From a virus: a stretch of DNA of 32,860 nucleotides. A model generated the notes under the pieces. It made no database searches. It was not told where the DNA came from and was given only the letters and a program-made list of their open reading frames with translations. Positions within the stretch are counted from its first letter, which is position 1; the number at the start of each line of letters is the position of its first letter. Positions 6,292 to 11,835 of this stretch are shown piece by piece. A program made the position numbers and the translations under genes. The stretch lies in IMG/VR virus record IMGVR_UViG_3300011258_000207, positions 1 through 32,860 of that record. One strand, given 5' to 3'.

Positions 6292-6292
6292 A

Positions 6293-6457
6293 ATGGTTAA
6301 AAGAAAACCAATAAAAAAAGATAATACCAGTAGTCACTGGAAGAAACTTATACATTTAAAAATGTGTAGCTTTTGTGATAATGCAGCAGTTCATTATCAT
6401 AAGTTAAAATATTACTGCAAAGAATGTTATGAAAAATTAATTAAGGAGATAAAATGA
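6293..6457 (+). CDS. Small zinc-finger protein (54-61 aa)
   Basis: The product has CSFCDNAAVHYHKLKYYCKE followed by CYEKLI, that is, CxxC and CxxC pairs separated by 15 residues with histidines between, a treble-clef or zinc-ribbon type knuckle. A basic N-terminus (VKRKPIKK) suits nucleic-acid binding. I place the start at 6293, two bases after the previous stop with AAAGAGAG upstream; an in-frame ATG at 6272 without a site is the alternative. It ends in an ATGA overlap. Confidence 0.6.
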   Translation: MVKRKPIKKDNTSSHWKKLIHLKMCSFCDNAAVHYHKLKYYCKECYEKLIKEIK

Positions 6458-6639
6458 TATTAGAATATATTGCCAAGAAAAATAAATTAAGTAAATCTGA
6501 TATAGCAAAAGATTTAGATATATCAGAATCAATGGTAACTTTATTATTTCAAGGTAAAAGAAACCCAAGCATAAAACTTATTAAAAGAATAAAGAATACT
6601 TACAATATTTCTTTAAATAAAATTATGGAGGATTTATGA
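6454..6639 (+). CDS. XRE/Cro-type HTH mini-regulator (61 aa)
   Basis: Almost the whole protein is one Cro/CI-like helix-turn-helix domain: ILEYIAKKNKLSKSDIAKDL then DISESMVTLLFQGKRNPSIK. The SKSDIAKDL helix, DIS turn and ESMVTLLFQG recognition helix, followed by KRNPSIKL, are textbook for the XRE family. There is no oligomerisation domain, so it may act as a simple dimer like lambda Cro. AAGGAGATAAA precedes the ATGA-coupled start. It is a good candidate for control of the phage early promoters. Confidence 0.85.
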   Translation: MILEYIAKKNKLSKSDIAKDLDISESMVTLLFQGKRNPSIKLIKRIKNTYNISLNKIMEDL

Positions 6640-6818
6640 ACTGTTATAATTGCAATACAAAATTAATATGGGGTGGTGATCATGATATAGATGATAGTTT
6701 TCAAGTAGATGACGAAGTAAAAGATTATAACATGACTACTAATTTAAGTTGCCCTAAATGTGAAGCACTTGTCTTGATTTACCATAAAAAACCTACTTGT
6801 ATACAGGAGGAAGTATGA
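6636..6818 (+). CDS. Zinc-ribbon protein (60 aa)
   Basis: MNCYNCNTKLIWGGDHDIDD begins a zinc ribbon: CxxC at residues 3-6 and CPKC at about 39-42, about 33 residues apart. The middle is acidic (SFQVDDEVKDYNM), so it more likely contacts protein or transcription machinery than DNA. It is ATGA-coupled on both sides. The ribosome site of the next gene, CAGGAGG, lies in its last codons. Function unknown. Confidence 0.7.
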   Translation: MNCYNCNTKLIWGGDHDIDDSFQVDDEVKDYNMTTNLSCPKCEALVLIYHKKPTCIQEEV

Positions 6819-7252
6819 AAGAGAAACTATTTTATTTTCCATTTTATCCATCAGATTGGTTAGCAGATACCTCTATATTAAATTTAGAGGAGAAAGGTGC
6901 TTACATTACATTAATTGCTACAATGTATCTCCAGAAGGATTGTAGCCTGTTTAAAAGGCATATACCGAACATATTAGGGGTAACGGATGAAAGAAAGTTT
7001 AATAAACTAATGCAGAATATTATACCGCTATTAATAGATGATGGTGAAAAGTATACACAGAAAAGAATAAAAGAAATTAAGAATAAGATAGAAGGCATTG
7101 TAGAAAAGAAACGACAAGCTGGTATAGCATCTGGTGTAGCTAAAAGAAGAAAGTTAAACATAGTAACTACTAAAAACTACACTAAAAAGATAGATAAATT
7201 TAGTGATGTAAGTGCAATAGATAAAGCTAGAAATACTTTAAATAATAATTAA
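6815..7252 (+). CDS. DUF1376/YdaU-like replication-associated protein
   Basis: Start at 6815 is set by CAGGAGGAAGT; the frame is also open to 6797. The N-terminus FPFYPSDWLADTSILNLEEK followed by GAYITLIATMYLQKDCSLF is the DUF1376 signature, a winged-helix-like domain found in phage replication modules. The C-terminal half is lysine-rich (KKRQAGIASGVAKRRKL). Related proteins are often called replication initiators or helicase-loader-like, but biochemical proof is thin. It is the last gene before a promoter-like gap and so probably ends the early operon. Confidence 0.8.
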   Translation: MKEKLFYFPFYPSDWLADTSILNLEEKGAYITLIATMYLQKDCSLFKRHIPNILGVTDERKFNKLMQNIIPLLIDDGEKYTQKRIKEIKNKIEGIVEKKRQAGIASGVAKRRKLNIVTTKNYTKKIDKFSDVSAIDKARNTLNNN

Positions 7253-7260
7253 TTTATTAC

Positions 7261-7300
7261 TTGACTATTAGTCAAATGTATGTAATCATGTTTACATGAT
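7261..7300 (+). promoter_or_regulatory. Promoter/operator region with two dyads
   Basis: In the 70-base gap before 7323, TTGACTATTAGTCAA (7261-7275) is a perfect TTGAC-N5-GTCAA palindrome that includes a consensus-like -35 hexamer TTGACT. Ten bases later ATCATG-TTTA-CATGAT (7285-7300) is a second perfect dyad, overlapping where a -10 or start site would lie. The same TTGACTAT block, a partly matching spacer and a very similar AAAGGAGCTTA leader recur at 32338-32395. I read this as a regulated promoter; no good -10 at 17-base spacing is seen. Confidence 0.55.
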
Positions 7301-7322
7301 AAACAAAACAAAGGAGCTTAAA

Positions 7323-7802
7323 ATGGCTAAAACAAACATAGTAAGAATAGAAACTCATAAATCAGTAGGTAGCGATATTATCAATATGATTGATATAATA
7401 GTAGTAGACCAAGAGGTAGAATTTAAAATGAAATCAGGAATTACTCATGATTTTAACAAAATCGTTAATGGCTCTTCTGCTATAAAGTCTTGGAAAAACA
7501 TAGAAAAACATACAGCACAAAGAAAACAAACTTTTAGATTTATTATTGAAAATAATAGAATTGATAATTGTCAAATGATAAAAGTACAGAGCAGACCTAA
7601 TAACTGGTCAAGTAGCATAAGCATCTCAGAAACTACAAAGAGAGGTAGAATAGCAAATAAAAATTCAGATGGCTCTTGGACAATGGCACATAAAGGTTCA
7701 ATTAGCCATAGAATAAACTTTACAAAGAAAGATAAAAAAATGTTTAATGATATTGTAGAAGTAGCAGAAAAAAAATCTCAAGAAATGAAGGAGAGTGTTT
7801 AA
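7323..7802 (+). CDS. Hypothetical protein (159 aa)
   Basis: AAAGGAGCTTAAA precedes the ATG; an upstream in-frame ATG at 7296 has no site and lies inside the regulatory dyad. The protein is basic and beta-rich at first (NIVRIETHKSVGSDIINMID), then has a serine and arginine-rich centre (VQSRPNNWSSSISISETTKR) and a lysine-rich C-terminal helix. No family is recognised. It heads a three-gene operon behind its own promoter, shares leader sequence with the 32396 gene, and its basic character suits nucleic-acid binding. Confidence 0.75.
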   Translation: MAKTNIVRIETHKSVGSDIINMIDIIVVDQEVEFKMKSGITHDFNKIVNGSSAIKSWKNIEKHTAQRKQTFRFIIENNRIDNCQMIKVQSRPNNWSSSISISETTKRGRIANKNSDGSWTMAHKGSISHRINFTKKDKKMFNDIVEVAEKKSQEMKESV

Positions 7803-7829
7803 CAACACTATTTTAAAAGGAAATAGAAA

Positions 7830-8039
7830 ATGCAAAACAATAAAGTAAAGGTAACAGGAATAACTGGTAAACTAGCACCAGAAATGGATATAAAAGATAT
7901 TCAAGGTGGTTATGCTAAATTATATTTAGATATGGATTTATGGATATATAAACTTGTTATTTTTAAAGATGGTATTAAAAGTGTTAAAGAAATATTATTA
8001 CCTTCAGTTGCTATAAAATTATTTAAAGATTTAAAGTGA
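7830..8039 (+). CDS. Hypothetical small protein (69 aa)
   Basis: Starts after AAAAGGAAATAGAAA. The sequence is a plausible small beta-sheet protein (KVKVTGITGKLAPEMDIKDI then GYAKLYLDMDLWIYKLVIFK). The KVTG opening suggests an OB-like strand, but the protein is too short to be sure. No family is recognised. It lies in the same operon as the 7323 gene. Confidence 0.65.
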   Translation: MQNNKVKVTGITGKLAPEMDIKDIQGGYAKLYLDMDLWIYKLVIFKDGIKSVKEILLPSVAIKLFKDLK

Positions 8040-8078
8040 TTATAATAATTTTGTTATTAATTAAAAAAAAAATCATTA

Positions 8079-8351
8079 ATGTCTAATCATGTAGGTGTAG
8101 TAGGAGATCGTATCACTGCTACACTTACTGTACGATTTGCTAAATACTTAGGTGAAACTGAATGGGGTTATTCTAAATTCATGGTATCGTTAAAAGATGC
8201 TGCTGATAATATTTATATCTATTATGGCTCACATTTTATTGCTGAAGCTACAGAAATAGTAACACTAAAAGCAACGATAACAGATCACAATATCTATGAA
8301 AATATTAAGCAAACTATTATTAAAAGACCTAAGATAATAGAGGTAAATTAA
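8079..8351 (+). CDS. OB-fold-like nucleic-acid-binding protein (90 aa)
   Basis: The layout VGDRITATLTVRFAKYLGET, a middle KFMVSLKDAADNIYIYYG, then TLKATITDHNIYENIKQT matches a short OB-like domain seen in many phage proteins, whose last strand carries a KGTVKxHxxYxGxKQT-type signature (here KATITDHNIYENIKQT). Such domains usually bind single-stranded nucleic acid. There is no ribosome site near the ATG, only an A10 run in the 39-base gap, so translation may depend on coupling or AT-rich leader. It would be the second OB-like protein in the window. Confidence 0.65.
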   Translation: MSNHVGVVGDRITATLTVRFAKYLGETEWGYSKFMVSLKDAADNIYIYYGSHFIAEATEIVTLKATITDHNIYENIKQTIIKRPKIIEVN

Positions 8352-8352
8352 C

Positions 8353-8438
8353 TACCCCTCAAAAGGGAATAACTCGCTGTGTGTTACCATTCATACCCAA
8401 CCCTAACACTTATACCCAATACATATAATATTATACCC
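8353..8438 (+). repeat. Iteron-like (A)TACCC direct repeats
   Basis: TACCC occurs at 8353, 8394, 8413 and 8434, three of them as ATACCC and two of them as ATACCCAA. The spacings of 41, 19 and 21 bases are close to multiples of two helical turns, placing the motifs on one DNA face. This resembles protein-binding iterons of replication origins or operator arrays. Confidence 0.4.
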
Positions 8439-8941
8439 CTATAACAACTAACTAATTATACTAGCATTATAACTATACTTTTATATTTAACTTTAAATTC
8501 TATTATTGTTTAAACATAATCCCAGTTATGTACAGTTTATGTTAAGCATATGTACAAACACCTGTACCAATTCTGTTTAAGCTGTGTTGATACAATACTA
8601 ATATATAAAGATAAATATATATACTAACACTAGTATGCCTGTATACCTTATTGTAATATATCTTATAGCTTTCATTCTTTTGTTTTATGTTAGGCAATAA
8701 TAAAAATACATCTTTATCCTTCTACAAAAAAGGCCTGTGAAATAAAGCTACATAAACATTAAGACTTAGCGGTGTTACTTTCTATCTATAATCTATTAAC
8801 AGTAACTATATAAGCATTTAAATAACTTTATATGGCATATAGGTATTATATTTATATGTATATATAACAATCAATAAGCTAGAAGTATTATATATGTATG
8901 TATAACCAAGTAGAAGGTTCATTAAATATTTTATTATTTGA

Positions 8942-8983
8942 TTTTTTTTTTTAAAATCCGATGTGGGGGGTAGTCGGCTACTA
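8942..8983 (+). other. T11/G6 tracts and TCGG-loop hairpin
   Basis: A run of eleven T (8942-8952) is followed by six G (8965-8970) and then GTAG-TCGG-CTAC (8970-8981), a hairpin with a UNCG-type loop in RNA. The G run is exceptional in this AT-rich sequence and lies just upstream of the terminase genes, so it is a candidate packaging or terminus signal. Confidence 0.35.
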
Positions 8984-9024
8984 TCTATAGGCATATATCT
9001 CTTGTACATCTAACATAATACATT

Positions 9025-9093
9025 AGGCTTTACATAATATAAAAATATAAAAAAGGCTTTACATAAATTGTTATTTTATATATATGCTATTAT
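9025..9093 (+). promoter_or_regulatory. Putative late promoter, leaderless start
   Basis: AGGCTTTACATAA is repeated exactly at 9025-9037 and 9054-9066. The second copy supplies TTTACA (9058-9063) as a -35; a 17-base spacer leads to TATATG (9081-9086) with TATATA overlapping it. Transcription would then begin at about 9093-9094, on the A of the terminase ATG. No purine-rich ribosome site lies upstream of that ATG, which agrees with a leaderless mRNA. The duplicated element may bind an activator. Confidence 0.45.
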
Positions 9094-9483
9094 ATGAGTG
9101 ATACAAAAAGCAATACAGGTCGCCCAGCTTTTGAAGTAACGGAAGAACTAGAAAGGCAAGTATCATTAGCAGTAGGGTTTGGCCTTAGTCATGTGCAGAT
9201 AGGTAAGCTAGTAGACTGCGATCCTAAGACACTTAGAAAATATTTTAGAAGAGCTTTAGAAAGCGGCAAAGAAAGATTGACTATGGATATAGGTAGTCAG
9301 TTGTATAAGAAAGCAATGAATGGAGATACAATATCTGCAATATTTTTGGCTAAAACCAAAGGCGGTTTTAGAGAGACTGTCGAGCATGAAGGATTACCTA
9401 GTAATATAACAGTAAGTTTTAATTTAGATGATAAGAAACCAATTGAAGCTGAAGTAGTAAAGGAGAAACTAACACATGGCTAA
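9094..9483 (+). CDS. terS: Terminase small subunit-like HTH protein
   Basis: The 129-aa protein opens with GRPAFEVTEELERQVSLAVG then GLSHVQIGKLVDCDPKTLRK, a helix-turn-helix of the kind found in small terminases and in phage proteins next to TerL. The middle MDIGSQLYKKAMNGDTISAI plus LAKTKGGFRE is also typical. It would recognise the packaging site and hand DNA to TerL, encoded four small genes later. The start has no Shine-Dalgarno sequence and abuts a promoter, so leaderless translation is likely. The C-terminus is short and acidic. TerS versus a regulator remains a small uncertainty. Confidence 0.75.
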   Translation: MSDTKSNTGRPAFEVTEELERQVSLAVGFGLSHVQIGKLVDCDPKTLRKYFRRALESGKERLTMDIGSQLYKKAMNGDTISAIFLAKTKGGFRETVEHEGLPSNITVSFNLDDKKPIEAEVVKEKLTHG

Positions 9484-9649
9484 AAGAGGATTATATTCTA
9501 ATATTAACGCAAAAAGAAAACGTATAGCAGCAGGGTCTGGTGAAAAGATGCGTAAAGTAGGAAGTAAAGGTTCACCAGCCAAAGGTATCTTTAAGAAAAT
9601 TGCAAATAAAATTAAAAAGAAAAAAACAATTAAAAAAAGGAGTACATAA
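9476..9649 (+). CDS. Small basic phage protein (57 aa), MAKRGLYSN family
   Basis: Begins inside the end of the terminase gene with AAAGGAGAAACTAACAC upstream. MAKRGLYSNINAKRKRIAAG then SGEKMRKVGSKGSPAK is a widely conserved opening of tiny phage proteins encoded near terminase or portal genes; the C-terminus is nearly pure lysine (KKIANKIKKKKTIKKRS). Very basic, probably DNA-associated, perhaps packaged with the genome. Function is not established. Ends in TAATG. Confidence 0.75.
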   Translation: MAKRGLYSNINAKRKRIAAGSGEKMRKVGSKGSPAKGIFKKIANKIKKKKTIKKRST

Positions 9650-9756
9650 TGAATTACGGATATGGTAGCAGTAAAAAAATGACTAAGAAAAAACCTATGA
9701 AGAAAAAAACTAAAATAGTTATGACTAAGAAAAAAACAAAAAAGAAGATGGCATAA
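9649..9756 (+). CDS. Lysine-rich peptide (35 aa)
   Basis: TAATG-coupled on both sides, with AAAAAAAGGAGTACATA upstream. MNYGYGSSKKMTKKKPMKKK and a KTKKKMA ending make it about half lysine. Repeated MTKKK units suggest internal duplication. It is likely to coat or condense nucleic acid; no family is recognised. Low complexity alone would be doubtful, but exact coupling and a good ribosome site argue for a gene. Confidence 0.6.
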   Translation: MNYGYGSSKKMTKKKPMKKKTKIVMTKKKTKKKMA

Positions 9757-9926
9757 TGAAAGGGGTAAAACATTATAAAAGAGATGGTTCTTTGTTTAAA
9801 GGCAATACACATAAAATGCCTAACGGAGATTTACACTCTGGTAAGACACATGGTAAAACCAGTGTTAAATTATTTCACTTTAAAGACTTATCTAAAACAG
9901 CAAAGAGTAAAGCTAAAAAGGCATGA
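9756..9926 (+). CDS. Small basic protein (56 aa)
   Basis: TAATG start, ATGA end. The product MKGVKHYKRDGSLFKGNTHK then MPNGDLHSGKTHGKTSVKLF is basic with several histidines. The phrase G-x-x-HKMPNGxLHSGKTHxxxSxxLFHF is one I have seen in small phage proteins next to terminase genes, without a known role. It is the third member of a four-gene basic-protein block. Confidence 0.65.
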   Translation: MKGVKHYKRDGSLFKGNTHKMPNGDLHSGKTHGKTSVKLFHFKDLSKTAKSKAKKA

Positions 9927-10174
9927 GTATAGACTATAGGGGTGAAAGATTTTCTGGTTATAATAAACCAAAAAGAACTCCAAATAAAAATAAAAAATTT
10001 GCTGTATTAGCAAGAGCTAATGGACAAACAAAACTCATACGATTTGGCGACCCTAATATGAGAATAAAAAAAAGTAGTCCTGATAGAAGAAAAAGTTTTC
10101 GAGCTAGACATAAGTGCGACACATCTCCACCTTCTAAACTAACAGCTCGATACTGGTCGTGTAAGAAATGGTAG
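9923..10174 (+). CDS. Basic phage protein with SFRARHKCD...YWSCKKW motif
   Basis: The 83-aa product has FSGYNKPKRTPNKNKKFAVL, then KLIRFGDPNMRIKKSSPDRR, then SFRARHKCDTSPPSKLTARY and WSCKKW at the end. This arrangement is a recurrent small phage family encoded between terminase and portal genes. The conserved H, two cysteines and W could form a small metal-bound or stacked core. Strongly basic, so DNA or capsid interior is likely. Function unknown. Ten bases separate it from TerL. Confidence 0.75.
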   Translation: MSIDYRGERFSGYNKPKRTPNKNKKFAVLARANGQTKLIRFGDPNMRIKKSSPDRRKSFRARHKCDTSPPSKLTARYWSCKKW

Positions 10175-10184
10175 CCTGTTCCCT

Positions 10185-11519
10185 ATGCACATAACTATTC
10201 CTTACACACCCAGACCACAACAAGCAGACTTACATAAAAATGATAAACGATTTAAGATTTGTGTATCACACAGACGTTGGGGTAAATCTGTGTATGCGAT
10301 AACAGAAATATTACGTAAAGCATTAGAAATAAAAACAGAAAGAAAAGATGGTAGATACGCATACATTGCTCCGTACTACCGACAGGCAAAAGCTGTGGCT
10401 TGGGATTATTTATTATATTATACAAAAAACATTCCTGGTACTAAAGTTAACCAATCCGAACTACGAGTAGATTTAATAAATGGTAGTCGTATACGATTGT
10501 ATGGTGCAGGAGATGACCCAGATGCCTTGAGAGGAATATTCTTAGATGGTTGTGTAATGGATGAGTATGCAGATATGTCTCCTAGAATGTGGTCAGAAGT
10601 TATAAGACCTGCCTTAACCGATAGAAAAGGGTGGGCAATATTTATTGGTACACCAAAAGGTAGAAATCAATTCTGGCAATTATATGAAGATGCTAAACAT
10701 GAACCTGATTGGCATAGAGCTATCTATCGTGCAAGTGAAACAGGAGTAGTAGACCCTGTAGAATTAGAAGCTGCAAAAAAACAAATGGGTGAAGATGAGT
10801 TTATGCAAGAATTTGAGTGTTCATGGGCAGCTGCTATTAAAGGCTCATACTATGGTAATTTAATTATAGAAGCAGAACAAGAAGGACGAATTACAAAAGT
10901 AGAAAGAGACCCTAGCTTACCTGTTCATGTAGCATGGGATTTAGGAATATCTGATAGTTGTGCATTATGGTTTTTCCAAGTAACTATGGGCGAGATAAGA
11001 ATATTTGATTATTATGAAAGTGCAGGAGTGGGATTAGACCACTATGTAAAAGTAATGGATGAGATGCAAATAGAATACTGGGGTGATGATTACCTACCAC
11101 ATGATGCTAAAGTACGAGAACTAGGTACAGGTAGAACTAGAGCAGAAACTTTAATCAATATGGGTAGACGACCTCGTATCGTACCAAACCATAAAGTTGA
11201 TGATGGAATCAATGCTGTACGATTATTATTGCAAAATTGTTATTTTGATGTTAAGAGATGTGAAAATGGTATTAATGCTTTGAGGAATTATCAAAGAGAA
11301 TGGGATGATGTTAAAAGAGTATTTAAAAGAAATCCTTTACATAATTGGGCATCACATGGTAGTGATAGTTTTAGGTACTTAGCTATGTCTTATAAAAATA
11401 TAAAACCAAAAGAAAAAGAACCAGATATTATGAAAGAATTACTGCGTACTCCAACACTAGATGAAATGATGGATATGCACGATAGAGAACAACTTAGAAA
11501 ACCAGAAAAAAGGATATAA
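10185..11519 (+). CDS. terL: Terminase large subunit
   Basis: A 444-aa packaging motor. The ATPase has Walker A SHRRWGKS (K34) and Walker B CVMDEYADM (D126, with catalytic E127), followed by the coupling motif GTPKGRNQF. The RNase H-like nuclease begins at HVAWDLGISDSCALWF (D252) and ends with GSDSFRYLAM (D394), giving the acidic metal-binding residues that cut DNA at the start and end of packaging. TerL assembles on the portal vertex. The ribosome site upstream of ATG 10185 is weak, so it may rely on coupling with the preceding gene. Length is normal for podoviral TerL. Confidence 0.95.
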   Translation: MHITIPYTPRPQQADLHKNDKRFKICVSHRRWGKSVYAITEILRKALEIKTERKDGRYAYIAPYYRQAKAVAWDYLLYYTKNIPGTKVNQSELRVDLINGSRIRLYGAGDDPDALRGIFLDGCVMDEYADMSPRMWSEVIRPALTDRKGWAIFIGTPKGRNQFWQLYEDAKHEPDWHRAIYRASETGVVDPVELEAAKKQMGEDEFMQEFECSWAAAIKGSYYGNLIIEAEQEGRITKVERDPSLPVHVAWDLGISDSCALWFFQVTMGEIRIFDYYESAGVGLDHYVKVMDEMQIEYWGDDYLPHDAKVRELGTGRTRAETLINMGRRPRIVPNHKVDDGINAVRLLLQNCYFDVKRCENGINALRNYQREWDDVKRVFKRNPLHNWASHGSDSFRYLAMSYKNIKPKEKEPDIMKELLRTPTLDEMMDMHDREQLRKPEKRI

Positions 11520-11520
11520 T

Positions 11521-11835
11521 ATGCAAGTAGACCCTAGAATGTATGACAGACCCATGACAGAAGAAGAAAAAAGATTAATGATGATTCAAGGGTTAAGGCA
11601 AAATAACATGAGTATGGCAAATGCAGAACAAGATATGATGAATGACCCTTCTATGGAAGCAGATAGAACAAGAGGAGTTCCTATGCCTGATAGTATGAAC
11701 CCTACATTAAGAAATGAACAACCTTATTCACCACCTGTAGAAAGAATAAGTCCTATGGGTAGGCCTATGACCCCACAAGAAATAGATGAAGAAATTATGA
11801 GATTACAAATGCTTAAACAGACTATGGGAACTTAA
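11521..11835 (+). CDS. Hypothetical Met-rich protein (104 aa)
   Basis: Starts after AAAAAAGGATATAAT and ends in TAATG with the portal gene. It is acidic, proline and methionine-rich (about 18 Met), for example EEEKRLMMIQGLRQNNMSMA, and looks largely disordered except for a final helix (TPQEIDEEIMRLQMLKQTMG). Position between TerL and portal suggests a minor head or packaging accessory. No family recognised. Confidence 0.7.
   Translation: MQVDPRMYDRPMTEEEKRLMMIQGLRQNNMSMANAEQDMMNDPSMEADRTRGVPMPDSMNPTLRNEQPYSPPVERISPMGRPMTPQEIDEEIMRLQMLKQTMGT

Larger units (their letters stand above)
8352..9093. other. 742-base non-coding region, early/late boundary
   Basis: By far the longest gene-free stretch. 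It is very rich in TATA-like runs, with no ORF that has both a ribosome site and sensible protein. It contains phased ATACCC repeats (8353-8438), a TGTTTAAACA palindrome (8507-8516), two TATGTACA repeats 22 bases apart (8527, 8549), an ATACTA-ACAC-TAGTAT dyad (8621-8636), T11 and G6 runs (8942-8970) and a duplicated AGGCTTTACATAA element before the terminase gene. Position between replication and packaging genes makes it the natural place for an origin, packaging site and late promoter, none of which is proven. Confidence 0.7.

Noticed and set aside
8041-8060. Hairpin-like TAATAA...TTATTA after the 7830 gene as terminator
   Set aside because: Weak all-AT stem followed by an A run, not a T run, and the next gene appears to belong to the same operon.
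8635-8700. 21-aa hydrophobic ORF starting MPVYLIVIYL
   Set aside because: No ribosome site or coupling to a gene; short hydrophobic ORFs arise easily in such AT-rich DNA.
8818-9009. 63-codon minus-strand ORF in the non-coding region
   Set aside because: Low-complexity Y/I/N-rich product from TATA-like DNA, no ribosome site, opposite to all genes.
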